Positions 8,438-17,001 are shown, counted from the stretch's first letter. The stretch is 64,000 nt of DNA from CBDFGS01 sp965247255 (GCA_965247255.1 CBDFGS010000009.1:372001-436000); one strand, 5' to 3'. The notes: a model not told the origin generated them from the letters alone. Translations and numbers: made by a program.

Positions 8438-8938
8438 ATGAGCACGGGCGACTTTTTCCTTGTGGTTGTAAGATGGCTCCACCTGGTGTCAGCGGTCGCC
8501 TGGGTGGGAGGCAGCCTCTTCTACCTGCTGGTGCTGAGGCCGGCGATTCGCAGAACACCCGACTCCGGCGGCCTCGTCTCAGCGACCGCCGGCGAGTTCC
8601 GTACCCTCGTCAACACTTCCATCGTCGTGCTCGTAGCGACGGGTGTCGTGCTGGCGTTCGACCGCCTCGCGGAAGGCGTAACCGACGCACCCTACGCCAC
8701 TACACTGGCAGTCAAGGCGGTGCTATCGGTGTGGATGTTCGTACTTGTGCGATCGGAGCAGCGACGCTCGGCTGTCCTGGCCTCCTTGGCCCGCCCGTCC
8801 AAGCCAGAAAGCACCGGGTTTCAGCGGATTCGCGGTGCAGTTTCCGGGTACAATGCGATAGTCATTTTAGGACTAGTGGTGCTGTTCCTTTCGGACTTGC
8901 TGAACGGCCTCTTCACCGCGGCCCTAACACGCAACTAG
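8438..8938 (+). CDS. CopD-like four-helix membrane protein
   Basis: The 166-residue protein has four predicted membrane helices (about 8-30, 52-74, 82-102 and 140-160). The start RWLHLVSAVAWVGGSLFYLLVLRPAI is characteristic of CopD-domain and related small membrane proteins, with a His in helix 1 that could bind heme or copper. GAG-rich sequence (ACGGAG) precedes ATG 8438. It stands between a membrane thioredoxin and a Trm112-like protein; a role in copper or cytochrome-related electron transfer is possible but not shown. Confidence 0.65.
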   Translation: MSTGDFFLVVVRWLHLVSAVAWVGGSLFYLLVLRPAIRRTPDSGGLVSATAGEFRTLVNTSIVVLVATGVVLAFDRLAEGVTDAPYATTLAVKAVLSVWMFVLVRSEQRRSAVLASLARPSKPESTGFQRIRGAVSGYNAIVILGLVVLFLSDLLNGLFTAALTRN

Positions 8939-8986
8939 GGCCTGCCCGGCCTCCAATGGGGCCGCACAAAGGAGAATACGGTAAAC

Positions 8987-9169
8987 ATGAAACCGGAGCT
9001 GATGGAGATCCTCGCCTGCCCTGTGTGCAAGGGGGAGCTCACGATCACAGTCGACGAGGAAACGGACGGGGAGATCGTAAAGGGCACGCTGCACTGCGCC
9101 AACTGCCCCGAGGACTACCTCATCGAAGACTCCATCCCCAACCTCCTCCCGCCTTCGATGCGGGAATAG
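8987..9169 (+). CDS. Trm112-family small zinc-binding protein
   Basis: The 60-residue protein carries MEILACPVCKGEL at the start and LHCANCPEDYLIEDSIPNLL at the end. The two CxxC pairs form a zinc site, and the overall pattern is the Trm112/YcaR family. In eukaryotes and archaea Trm112 activates methyltransferases; bacterial versions are mostly uncharacterised. AAAGGAG lies 12 bp ahead of the ATG. The gene ends 18 bp from the end of the converging folK gene. Confidence 0.85.
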   Translation: MKPELMEILACPVCKGELTITVDEETDGEIVKGTLHCANCPEDYLIEDSIPNLLPPSMRE

Positions 9170-9187
9170 CGCGGTACCGGCTAAGGC

Positions 9188-9685
9188 CTATTCGAGCGGC
9201 AAGCGCCTCGCCAGCCCGCCGCCGCCCGTTCCCGGAAGGCGTGCCAGCAACGATCGCACCGGCTCCTTGAGCACCGGGTGGACCAAGTCAGGCGCGAGTT
9301 CCGCCAGCGGTGCCAGAACGAACTCCCGCTGCGCCATTCTCGGATGGGGAATCGTGAGCAGCGGCGTGTCGATGACCAGACGCCCATAGATCAAGATGTC
9401 CAAGTCCAGCATGCGCGGCGCGTTGGCGAACGCCTTCCGACCGCTTAGCGCGGCCTCGGTCCGCCGAAGCGCTTCCAGAAGCTCGAATGGGCTGAGCCGT
9501 GTCCAGACCAAGCACACGGCGTTCAGAAACGCCGGCTGCGTGCTGAATCCGACTGGCGCGGTCTCGTAAACCGACGACACCCGCAGCTCCGTGGAGACCT
9601 CCCGGAGCCGCTGAACAGCCTCGCGCAGGTTGCTCTGCCGGTCTCCCAGGTTAGAGCCGAGAGCGAGATAGGCGTCGCTGAGCAT
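9188..9685 (-). CDS. folK: 6-hydroxymethyl-7,8-dihydropterin pyrophosphokinase
   Basis: HPPK transfers pyrophosphate from ATP to the dihydropterin precursor of folate. The ~165-residue protein shows the N-terminal ALGSNLGDRQSNL, the substrate loop region VCLVWTRLSPFELLEALR, the metal/ATP site PRMLDLDILIYG with the DLDI aspartates, and HPRMAQREFVLAPL. The ATG at 9685 overlaps the folP stop (ATGA), indicating translational coupling; an upstream GTG at 9700 in the same frame is less likely. Together with folP it supplies 7,8-dihydropteroate. Confidence 0.93.
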   Translation of the reverse strand: MLSDAYLALGSNLGDRQSNLREAVQRLREVSTELRVSSVYETAPVGFSTQPAFLNAVCLVWTRLSPFELLEALRRTEAALSGRKAFANAPRMLDLDILIYGRLVIDTPLLTIPHPRMAQREFVLAPLAELAPDLVHPVLKEPVRSLLARLPGTGGGGLARRLPLE

Positions 9686-10584
9686 CAGCTCTGTTTCCAC
9701 CCTCGTACGATCGCGTCGCTCATGCGCGCCACCCTGACCATCTCTTTGACGTCGTGCACCCTGACGATGTCGGCGCCGGCGCCGATGGATAGCGCCACGG
9801 TAGCCGCCGTTCCCTCGACGCGCTCCTCCACCGGGAGGTCGAGCACGAAGCCGATCGTGGACTTGCGCGACATCCCCACCAGTAACGGCGAGCCCAGCAC
9901 GTCGAACTCCCCCAGACGTCGCAATATCTCCAGGTTGTGCTCGGCGGTCTTGCCGAAGCCCATGCCGGGGTCTACGATGATCGCTTCCTCAGCCACGCCC
10001 GCCGCGATGGCGCGGTCCACATGGCGCTGGAGCTTGGCGATCACGTCCGGGACCAGGTCGTCGTATTCCGTGCCTTCCTGGTTGTGCATAAGCACGACGG
10101 GAACGCGGGCCTCAGCGGCGATGGCCGCGATACCGGGGTCGCGCTCAAGCGCCCAGACGTCGTTTATCATGTTCGCCCCGGCGCCAATGGCCTCGCGGGC
10201 TACGTCGGCCTTGTAGGTGTCGATGCTGATCGGCAGCTCTACCTCGGCCGCAAGCGCTTGGATGACGGGAATCACGCGCGAGAGCTCCTCGTCCACGGAG
10301 ACGGGCCTGGACCCGGCATAGAGCGCGGGCGGGCGTGTCGACTCACCGCCGACGTCGAGGATATCGGCGCCCCACTCCTGGAACCGGCGGCCCAGCCGCA
10401 GCGCCTCGTCCGCGTCGGCGCCAACACCGTCTCCTGAGAAGGAGTCGGGAGTGACGTTGATCACGCCCGTCACGTAGGTGCGGGAGCCCCACTCAAACGG
10501 CGTATCGCCGATGGTCATGGTACCGCGGCGTGGGCTGGTAACAGACCCGGTCAGGCGGAGTGTCTTCTTGCTACGTTCCGACAT
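9685..10584 (-). CDS. folP: Dihydropteroate synthase
   Basis: The enzyme condenses p-aminobenzoate with dihydropterin pyrophosphate; it is the sulfonamide target. The TIM-barrel protein of about 299 residues shows TGVINVTPDSFSGDG (first pterin/pyrophosphate loop), DILDVGGESTRP, PISIDTYKADVAREA, NMINDVWALE, VPVVLMHNQEG, IVDPGMGFGKTAEHN and the C-terminal RVHDVKEM. A basic extension of about 25 residues precedes the core; an internal ATG (MTIGDTPFEW) could be the true start. It is the first gene of the folP-folK pair and is divergent from the carboxyltransferase gene, with only 51 bp between them. Confidence 0.95.
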   Translation of the reverse strand: MSERSKKTLRLTGSVTSPRRGTMTIGDTPFEWGSRTYVTGVINVTPDSFSGDGVGADADEALRLGRRFQEWGADILDVGGESTRPPALYAGSRPVSVDEELSRVIPVIQALAAEVELPISIDTYKADVAREAIGAGANMINDVWALERDPGIAAIAAEARVPVVLMHNQEGTEYDDLVPDVIAKLQRHVDRAIAAGVAEEAIIVDPGMGFGKTAEHNLEILRRLGEFDVLGSPLLVGMSRKSTIGFVLDLPVEERVEGTAATVALSIGAGADIVRVHDVKEMVRVARMSDAIVRGWKQS

Positions 10585-10635
10585 AATCTGGTAACTTGAG
10601 TGCGATTATTTCACGGGGGTTCGTGGACTTCAATC

Positions 10636-12195
10636 ATGGTAGTGCGGCGCAGGGTCGGCGAAAAGCAAGACGAGCTAGGCAAGCTCCGTGAGAAAGCTCG
10701 CCTTGGAGGCGGCCCGAAGCGGATCGAAACACAACACTCGAAGGGCAAGCTCACCGCGCGTGAGCGCATCGCGCTGCTACTCGACGAAGGCACCTTCCAT
10801 GAGATCGACCCCTTCGTGCAGGACATGTCTTCGGAGTTTGGCCTGGACGGTGACAGGCACCTGGGGGACTCGGTCGTTACGGGATTTGGGAAGGTGGACG
10901 GACGCCTCACGTTCGTCTACTCCCAAGACTTCACCGTCATAGGCGGTTCTCTTTCCGAGGTCGCTGCCGACAAGATATGCAAAGTGATGGACCACGCGCT
11001 CAGCACGGGCGCCCCGGTCGTGGGCCTCATCGACTCCGCGGGAGCTCGTATCCAGGAGGGGATCGGCAGCCTGGCCGGCTACAGCTCCATATTCCTGCGT
11101 AATGTGCGCGCGTCGGGCGTCGTGCCTCAGATCTCCCTGATCCTCGGGCCGGCTGCCGGGGGCGCTACTTACTCCCCTGCCCTGACCGACTTCGTGATGA
11201 TGGTCAAGGGCGTTGGGCAGATGTACATCACCGGCCCGGACGTCATCAAAGCGGTCACCGGCGAGGACGTAACCCACGAGGAGCTCGGCGGCGCCGAGAG
11301 CCACGCCTCGAAGAGCGGAGTCGCGCACTTCTCTGTTGACTCCGAGCAAGAGTGCCTGGAGCAGGTCCGACGCCTGCTGAGTTTCTTTCCCCAAAACAAC
11401 ATGGAAGAGCCACCCAGGCGCGAGGTGCTCGACTCGGGCGAGAGGGACGAAGCCCTGCTTGACGTGGTACCCGACAACCCCAACCATCCGTACGACATGC
11501 TCGACGTCATCGCGCACATAGTCGACGACGGGGACTTTATGGAAGTCCAGCAGATGTTCGCCCGCAACATTCTCGTAGGCTTTGCTCGCATCGGCGGCAG
11601 GCCCGTGGGCATTGTGGCGAACCAGCCGGACATGCTAGCCGGGGTGCTGGACAGTAACGCCTCGATGAAGGCCGCGAGGTTCGTGCGGTTCTGCGATGCC
11701 TTCAATATCCCTCTGGTGACGCTGATCGACGTACCGGGTTTCATGCCCGGGACCATACAGGAGTATGGGGGCATCATCAGGCACGGCGCCAAGCTGATCT
11801 ACGCCTACGCGGAGGCTACCGTTCCGAAGATCAGCGTCCTTACGCGAAAGGCCTATGGCGGCGCCTACATCGTCATGAGCAGCAAGAACCTCAGGGGCGA
11901 CGTGAACTATGCGTGGCCTACCGGGGAGGTGGCGGTGATCGGCGCCGAAGGGGCCGTCAACATAATCTACCGGAAAGAGATCGCGGAGTCGGACCGGCCC
12001 GCCGAGCTACGTGAGAGGCTTGTCGGGGAGTACGAAGAGCGCCTGATGAACCCGTACGTGGCCGCCGGCCGCGGCATGATCGACGACGTCATCGACCCCG
12101 CGGAAACCCGCAGCAAGATTATCAGCGCGCTGGAGATGCTGGCAAACAAGCGCGAGGTCCTACCCCCCAAAAAGCACGGCAGCATCCCCCTGTGA
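10636..12195 (+). CDS. Acyl-CoA carboxylase beta / methylmalonyl-CoA carboxyltransferase 12S-type subunit
   Basis: The ~519-residue protein has two crotonase-like halves of the carboxyltransferase family: GKLTARERIALLLDEGTF, QDFTVIGGSLSEV, LIDSAGARIQEGIGSLAGYS, ILGPAAGGATYSPALTDF in the first; SFFPQNN, GRPVGIVANQPDMLAGVLD, VTLIDVPGFMPGTIQEYGG, KAYGGAYIVMSSK and the final LPPKKHGSIPL in the second. These oxyanion-hole GG pairs and the LPPKKHG tail fit propionyl/methylmalonyl-CoA specificity (PccB/MmdA type). ATG 10636 is chosen over the upstream in-frame start at 10600 because family proteins begin near here. No biotin carboxylase gene is present, but a biotinyl protein lies at 13815-15683, so a transcarboxylase or decarboxylase-like role is possible. 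Confidence 0.92.
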   Translation: MVVRRRVGEKQDELGKLREKARLGGGPKRIETQHSKGKLTARERIALLLDEGTFHEIDPFVQDMSSEFGLDGDRHLGDSVVTGFGKVDGRLTFVYSQDFTVIGGSLSEVAADKICKVMDHALSTGAPVVGLIDSAGARIQEGIGSLAGYSSIFLRNVRASGVVPQISLILGPAAGGATYSPALTDFVMMVKGVGQMYITGPDVIKAVTGEDVTHEELGGAESHASKSGVAHFSVDSEQECLEQVRRLLSFFPQNNMEEPPRREVLDSGERDEALLDVVPDNPNHPYDMLDVIAHIVDDGDFMEVQQMFARNILVGFARIGGRPVGIVANQPDMLAGVLDSNASMKAARFVRFCDAFNIPLVTLIDVPGFMPGTIQEYGGIIRHGAKLIYAYAEATVPKISVLTRKAYGGAYIVMSSKNLRGDVNYAWPTGEVAVIGAEGAVNIIYRKEIAESDRPAELRERLVGEYEERLMNPYVAAGRGMIDDVIDPAETRSKIISALEMLANKREVLPPKKHGSIPL

Positions 12196-12398
12196 ACGGC
12201 GACCAGGACGGCCAAGGTCGGCAGTCTTCGGAGAAGGTCGCGGCGGCCATCGCCGCCGTCCAGGCCTACCTGGACGAGGAAGAACTCGGCGGGACGAAGC
12301 CTGCCGTCGACAACGCCCTCGGCGCATGGAAGACGGCCTCGTGGCACAGTGTGGGGGGGATGTCCCCCGTGCGGCTCTCCTGGAAGCACGGCGTCTAG
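12192..12398 (+). CDS. Small protein coupled to the carboxyltransferase gene, possible accessory subunit
   Basis: The 68-residue reading frame begins at a GTG that overlaps the upstream TGA (GTGA), the classical sign of coupled translation. It contains VAAAIAAVQAYLDEEE, a single amphipathic helix, and AWKTASWHSV near the end. Small proteins of this shape (an AAI-x-AYL helix, then a Trp-rich stretch) often follow MmdA/OadA-type genes, where they are taken as small or epsilon-like subunits. I infer a structural role in the carboxylase complex; there is no catalytic motif and no clear membrane helix. Confidence 0.5.
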   Translation: MNGDQDGQGRQSSEKVAAAIAAVQAYLDEEELGGTKPAVDNALGAWKTASWHSVGGMSPVRLSWKHGV

Positions 12399-12437
12399 TA
12401 CCTCACCCCTAGGTCAGCTACGAGAAGACAACTGCTT

Positions 12438-12478
12438 CCCCCTCTCCGCATCCGCGGAGAGGGGCCAGGGGTGAGGTG
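12438..12478 (+). repeat. CTCTCC/GGAGAG hairpin repeat (family C)
   Basis: CCCCTCTCCGC and GCGGAGAGGGG form an 11-bp stem with a 4-base loop, followed by CCAGGGGTGAGGTG. The same hairpin with a flanking TCACC/GGTGA tract appears at 54560 in the opposite order and in diverged form at 3577, 43721, 53358 and 63519. It separates the carboxylase genes from the tandem paralogs and could terminate transcription in part. Confidence 0.75.
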
Positions 12479-12543
12479 TCTATACATCCATAGCTTTCAG
12501 GTATACTTGGGTACCGACATCCCGATTGGGGAGCAACTATCTC

Positions 12544-13128
12544 ATGGTCTACAAACTCCGCACTCTCGATCTCAAGCTCGATTTCGCTCAGCGTACCTAC
12601 AAACTCGGCGATACCATAGACGTGACTCTGGACGTCCAACTTCACACCGACGTGAATGTGCGAGAAGGCCGCGTCGAGCTGGTCTGCGACCAGAACTGGG
12701 CCAAGCTCGCGACCACGTTCATCCCCGATACATATGCAACGGCAACTCCAGCTGGCGGGGTAATCTCAGGCAAGACCGGCCAGATTACGCAGGACCGCAA
12801 GGAGAGCTTCGTGCACAGCAGCGTCCGGTTCCTCGATGCCGGCTCGTTGTCTCCGAACGCGGCCAGCACCCATACCGCGCGCCTGCGGATCGAGCCGACG
12901 CCGCCTCCACGGCTGGCCGATGCGATGGCGCTGGACCGCGACGCCAACAGCGCCTGGACATTCAAATGGAAGCTGGTCGCCACGGTCGACGTCGTTCGGG
13001 GACGCAATCCCAGGAGGCAGCGCGCCGTGACGATTACGCTCCCGGAGCTGGAGACGAAGCCCGGCGAGAGCGCTCGGCCGCGCAGGTCAAATCCCAAGCG
13101 GGCGACCGGCCCGTCTCAACGACCGTAG
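12544..13128 (+). CDS. Unknown beta-rich protein, tandem paralog 1 (arrestin/Spo0M-like pattern)
   Basis: The 194-residue soluble protein (ATG 12544) is a paralog of the next gene. Shared blocks are VYKLRTLDLKLDF, TYKLGDTIDV, VREGRVELV, FKWKLVATVDVVRGRNP and the final VTITLPELE. The alternating pattern and the N-terminal 'stretch of ligand-like strands with GDTI' resemble arrestin-fold/Spo0M-type beta sandwiches, but I cannot assign the family firmly. There is no signal peptide or membrane segment; the C-terminus is a basic, Pro/Arg-rich tail of about 25 residues. It lies between the 12S-like and 5S/biotin genes, so it may be cotranscribed with them. Confidence 0.6.
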   Translation: MVYKLRTLDLKLDFAQRTYKLGDTIDVTLDVQLHTDVNVREGRVELVCDQNWAKLATTFIPDTYATATPAGGVISGKTGQITQDRKESFVHSSVRFLDAGSLSPNAASTHTARLRIEPTPPPRLADAMALDRDANSAWTFKWKLVATVDVVRGRNPRRQRAVTITLPELETKPGESARPRRSNPKRATGPSQRP

Positions 13129-13134
13129 CGAACC

Positions 13135-13764
13135 ATGGTTTACCGACTCAAGCCGCTGGAACTGGGCCTCGACTTCGAGGACCGCACGTACAAGCTCGGA
13201 GATACCATCAGCGTCAGGGTGGAGCTGGTCCCCAACCAAAACGTCGACGTACGGGAAGTCCGGGTCGATCTTATGTTGGACGAGCGCTTCTCTCATACCT
13301 CGGGTTCCTCTATGGAGATGCCGGTCTACCAGTCAACCCCGTCGATAGGGGCGATGAGCGGGATGGGTGGTGGAGGATCCACCTCCAGGCAAATTGGCAC
13401 TACGAAGCTCAGCGTCGACGCGGGCAAAGACCGCAGGACAACGAGGGTACATAGCAGCGCGGCGTTCCTGCAGGACACCCGAGTTACACCGGCCATGCGG
13501 AACGTCCATGACACCCGTCTCGAGATCGAGTCCACTCCTCCCGAGCATCTCGATGAGGCGAAGGCCCTCGTCAGCGATGCCAGCAGCTCGTGGTCCTTCA
13601 AGTGGACGCTGGTGGCGACGGTGGACGTCGTACGTGGCCGCAACCCAAAAAGGCAACGCGTAGTGAAGATCGCGCTGCCCGAGCTGGAGGAACGTGGCCA
13701 GACTCCGCCCCGCCGGCGCATCTCACGGCCAAAGCCACCGACGGGCCCTCCGTCGGCTCAGTGA
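13135..13764 (+). CDS. Unknown beta-rich protein, tandem paralog 2
   Basis: The 209-residue protein starts 6 bp after the stop of its paralog. It repeats the same architecture: VYRLKPLELGLDF, TYKLGDTISVRVEL, VREVRVDLML, FKWTLVATVDVVRGRNP, VKIALPELE and a basic Pro-rich tail. It differs in a Gly/Met/Ser-rich insertion in the middle (GAMSGMGGGGSTS, about residues 62-80). Identity between the two is highest at the two ends and low in the centre, suggesting duplication followed by divergence of a surface loop region. Function unknown; no catalytic residues recognised. Confidence 0.6.
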   Translation: MVYRLKPLELGLDFEDRTYKLGDTISVRVELVPNQNVDVREVRVDLMLDERFSHTSGSSMEMPVYQSTPSIGAMSGMGGGGSTSRQIGTTKLSVDAGKDRRTTRVHSSAAFLQDTRVTPAMRNVHDTRLEIESTPPEHLDEAKALVSDASSSWSFKWTLVATVDVVRGRNPKRQRVVKIALPELEERGQTPPRRRISRPKPPTGPPSAQ

Positions 13765-13814
13765 CGACGAATCGTCTACCTCACCACCGGATCGACAGAC
13801 CACCACGCTCAAAC

Positions 13815-15683
13815 ATGACCCAGGTCAAGATCACCGACACCACCTTCAGGGACGGCCATCAGAGTCTGATGGCGACCCGGCTGCGGACCGAGGACATGAC
13901 CCCCATGGCGGAGGATATGGACTCGGTGGGATTCCACTCCATTGAGGTGTGGGGAGGCGCGACCTTCGATGCGGCCACCCGGTTTCTCGGGGAGGACCCC
14001 TGGGAGCGCCTCAGGACTTTCAAGCGTCTCATGCCCAACACACCCCTGCAGATGCTCCTTCGGGGGCAGTCGCTGGTGGGGTACCGCAACTACGCCGACG
14101 ATGTTGTGGACGCTTTCGTGAAGCGGGCCGCGGAGTCGGGGGTAGACGTTTTCCGCGTGTTCGACGCCCTCAACGACGAGCGCAACCTCGCGCGCTCGGC
14201 CTCGGCAATCAAGCGCTCCGGCAAGCACCTGCAGATGGCCATTTGCTACTCCGTAACCGAGGAGGGCCGGCTGGGGGGTGACATCTACAATCTCGACTAC
14301 TTCCTCGATCGCGCCAGGGTCTTCCTGGGTATGGAAGCCGATAGTATCTGCGTGAAGGATATGGCCGGGCTGCTCGCCCCCCTGGACGCCTTCGAGCTAT
14401 TCACGGCTCTGAGGGGCATGACCGACCTGCCGCTCCAGCTTCACACGCACTACACCAGCGGGATGGCGTCGATGACCGCGCTCAAGTCGATCGAGGCCGG
14501 GCTGGACGTGGTGGACGCCTGCCTATCGCCCCTCGCGTTGAGGACCGCTCAGCCGGCGGTGGAGCCGCTCGTCATGACGCTCAAGGGCTCGCAATACGAC
14601 ACCGGGCTTGAACTGGACACCCTGATCGGCCTCGGGGACCGGCTGGAGGAGGTTCTTCCCAAGTACCGGGAACACATGGAGAGCCCACGCGCCGCCGTGA
14701 TCGACGCCAAGGTGCTCAGCCATCAGATACCGGGTGGCATGGCGAGCAACCTCGTGTCACAGCTCCGCGAGGCTGACGCGCTGCACAGAATGGACGAAGT
14801 CCTGGAGGAGATACCCCGCACCCGTAAGGAGCTCGGGTATCCTCCCCTCGTGACCCCGACGAGCCAGATGGTCGGCTCGCAGGCAGTGAGCAACGTCCTG
14901 TTCGGCCGCTACAAGATGGTGAGCGGCCAGGTGAAGGACTACGCCTTCGGCCTCTACGGGCGCTCACCCGCGCCGATGGACCCGGGGGTCGTGAAGATGG
15001 TGCTGGAAGGATATGAGCGCGGCGATACGCCCACTTCCGGGAGGCCAGCCGATCTCCTCGAGCCCGAGCTCCAGGCGGCCGCGGGTGCCGTCGAAGAGAT
15101 TTCCACGGATCTGGACGACGTCCTCACCTACGCCCTGTATCCGACGACCGGGCTCAAGTTCCTCAGGATCAAGCACGGCCTTGATCCTGTCCCGCCCGAG
15201 ATGCAGCCACCGGTCGAGCCCGACGCTGCTTCATCCGACCATGCCGGCGCCGCCGCCACTACCGCCCCAACGCCCATCCATGCAAAAAGCCGGGGCGCCA
15301 AGGCGTTCAACGTGTACGTGGGCGAAGAGGTGTTCCGCGTCGAGGTCGACCCGGTGGCGTCCGGTGGAGCCATGCGCACTCGGGTAGTCGACCCGGTCGC
15401 GGCTTCGGAGAAACCAGACAGCTCTGCAGATGGCGCACAGCCGCAGGCTCTCGAAGCCGCGCCGGGCGAGGAGACCATTCTCGCGCCCATGCCCGGACTG
15501 ATCTTGCGGTACGCCGCTGAGGTTGGCCAGAGGGTCGACGCAGGCGAAACGGTTGTCGTCCTCGAGGCGATGAAGATGGAGAACGCGCTCCCGTCGCCCG
15601 CGGCCGGGGACATCAAGGCGCTCCCACATCAAGAGGGGGCATCCGTCGTCAAGGGCGATGTCCTGGCGATCATTACACCCTAG
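13815..15683 (+). CDS. Biotin-dependent carboxyltransferase: 5S/PycB/OadA-like domain fused to biotinyl domain
   Basis: The 622-residue protein starts at ATG 13815 with VKITDTTFRDGHQSLMATRL, the metal-binding entry of the pyruvate carboxyltransferase family. It continues with EVWGGATFDAATRFL, MLLRGQSLVGYRNY, VDVFRVFDALND, the carbamylated-Lys region ICVKDMAGLLAP and the metal ligands LHTHYTSG. A conserved second domain (PGGMASNL, VTPTSQMVGSQAV) follows, then an acidic/Ala-Pro linker at about 470-550 and a biotinyl domain with EAMKMEN (biotinylated Lys about residue 586). It exchanges a carboxyl group between biotin and pyruvate/oxaloacetate. With the 12S-like gene at 10636 it could form a methylmalonyl-CoA:pyruvate transcarboxylase; the alternative is the B subunit of a two-part pyruvate carboxylase with its A subunit elsewhere. 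Confidence 0.9.
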   Translation: MTQVKITDTTFRDGHQSLMATRLRTEDMTPMAEDMDSVGFHSIEVWGGATFDAATRFLGEDPWERLRTFKRLMPNTPLQMLLRGQSLVGYRNYADDVVDAFVKRAAESGVDVFRVFDALNDERNLARSASAIKRSGKHLQMAICYSVTEEGRLGGDIYNLDYFLDRARVFLGMEADSICVKDMAGLLAPLDAFELFTALRGMTDLPLQLHTHYTSGMASMTALKSIEAGLDVVDACLSPLALRTAQPAVEPLVMTLKGSQYDTGLELDTLIGLGDRLEEVLPKYREHMESPRAAVIDAKVLSHQIPGGMASNLVSQLREADALHRMDEVLEEIPRTRKELGYPPLVTPTSQMVGSQAVSNVLFGRYKMVSGQVKDYAFGLYGRSPAPMDPGVVKMVLEGYERGDTPTSGRPADLLEPELQAAAGAVEEISTDLDDVLTYALYPTTGLKFLRIKHGLDPVPPEMQPPVEPDAASSDHAGAAATTAPTPIHAKSRGAKAFNVYVGEEVFRVEVDPVASGGAMRTRVVDPVAASEKPDSSADGAQPQALEAAPGEETILAPMPGLILRYAAEVGQRVDAGETVVVLEAMKMENALPSPAAGDIKALPHQEGASVVKGDVLAIITP

Positions 15684-15689
15684 TTAAGG

Positions 15690-15714
15690 CAGGCTCTGCC
15701 TCGGGCGGAGCCTG
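15690..15714 (+). terminator. Possible weak hairpin terminator after the biotin enzyme gene
   Basis: CAGGCTC (15690-15696) and GAGCCTG (15708-15714) can form a 7-bp stem 7 bp after the stop codon. No T-run follows, so it is at most a Rho-type or attenuating structure. Confidence 0.25.
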
Positions 15715-15783
15715 GTGTCGGCAGCCGGTCCGTTTTGGTGGCGCATTTCGATGCGCTGTTCACTGGGAAAATCAGGAGTAGAC

Positions 15784-16986
15784 TTGAGCGATCAACAGGC
15801 CATAGAAGCCGCGAAGACGCACTTTGGCACCGTCCTGGAGCAGCAGCTCGAGCGGGTCGAGCGCCTTCGTCAGGAGGGCGAGTGGACCGACTACGCCGCG
15901 ATAAGTCCGGTGGTCATCGGAATCATCGGCGGGGATGGCATCGGACCCGCGATCACCGCGGCCTCCCAGCGTGTCCTGCAGAAGCTTCTCGCCGACCAAG
16001 AGGCTGAGGGAAGGGTCCGGTTCAAGTTCGTCGACGGACTCACTATTGAGAGCAGGGCCGCGAAGATGCAGGCCATTCCCGACGACGTCCTGGAGCAGAT
16101 AAAGGGCTGCCACGTTACCCTAAAAGGGCCGACACATACCCCAGAGCAGGGCGACGGCTGGCCGAACCTCGAGAGCGCCAACGTCAGCATGCGCAAGGAG
16201 CTGGACCTGTTCGCCAACGTCCGCCCCGTGCGCATACCGAAGGACGACATCGACTGGACGTTCTTCCGCGAGAACACCGAAGACCTGTACGCCGTGGGGA
16301 GCCAGGGTATCAACGTCACGCCCGACCTTGCGGTGGATTTCAGGGTGATCACGACTCAGGGGTCGGAGAGGATCATCGACGCCGCGTTCGCCCATGCGAG
16401 GAAGACGGGCAAGTCCAGGGTTACCGTCGTTACCAAGGCCAACATCATCAAGACCACGGACGGTAAGTTCCTCGACGTGGCGCGACGGGTCTCCGAAAAG
16501 TATCCCGACATCGAGTGGGACGCCTGGTACATCGATATCATGACGGCCAAGCTGCTGGACCCCCAGCGGCGGAGCCAGTTCCAGGTCCTTGCGCTCCCCA
16601 ACCTCTACGGCGACATCCTCACCGACGAGGCCGCCGAGATCCAGGGCGGCGTGGGCACCGCGGGCAGCGCCAACATCGGCAAGCGCTACGCGATGTTCGA
16701 GGCCATACACGGCTCGGCCCCCCGGATGGTCAAAGAGGGCCGGGCGAAGTATGCCGACCCCAGCTCGGTACTAAGGGCCGGGGCTATGATGCTGGAGCAC
16801 ATCGGCTTCGGCGACCTGGGCGCCAGGCTGCACAAGGCCCTCGACGTCTGCGGCATCTACGAGGCCAAAGTCGCGGTCACCGGCCGGGACACGGGTGCCA
16901 CCGGCGACGAGTTCGGCGACTACGTCCTGTCGACCGTCCAGGACGGCTCGCTGGAGTCGCGCTGGAAGGAGTATTCCGGGGGCTAG
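15784..16986 (+). CDS. icd: Isocitrate dehydrogenase, isocitrate/isopropylmalate dehydrogenase family
   Basis: The enzyme oxidises isocitrate to 2-oxoglutarate in the TCA cycle. Family blocks: VVIGIIGGDGIGPAIT, TLKGPTHTPEQGDGW, SANVSMRKELDLFANVRP (substrate-binding Ser and Args), FFRENTEDLYA, KANIIKTTDGKF, the catalytic region YIDIMTAKLLD and PNLYGDILTDEAA. NVxxRKxLDLFANxRP with ENTEDLYA indicates isocitrate rather than isopropylmalate specificity; NAD versus NADP use cannot be fixed by eye. The start is taken as TTG 15784 because AGGAG sits 5 bp before it; an upstream GTG at 15715 would add 23 atypical residues. Length about 400. It precedes mdh, and both probably serve the same cycle. Confidence 0.9.
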   Translation: MSDQQAIEAAKTHFGTVLEQQLERVERLRQEGEWTDYAAISPVVIGIIGGDGIGPAITAASQRVLQKLLADQEAEGRVRFKFVDGLTIESRAAKMQAIPDDVLEQIKGCHVTLKGPTHTPEQGDGWPNLESANVSMRKELDLFANVRPVRIPKDDIDWTFFRENTEDLYAVGSQGINVTPDLAVDFRVITTQGSERIIDAAFAHARKTGKSRVTVVTKANIIKTTDGKFLDVARRVSEKYPDIEWDAWYIDIMTAKLLDPQRRSQFQVLALPNLYGDILTDEAAEIQGGVGTAGSANIGKRYAMFEAIHGSAPRMVKEGRAKYADPSSVLRAGAMMLEHIGFGDLGARLHKALDVCGIYEAKVAVTGRDTGATGDEFGDYVLSTVQDGSLESRWKEYSGG

Positions 16987-17001
16987 GTCGTCATCACACG
17001 A

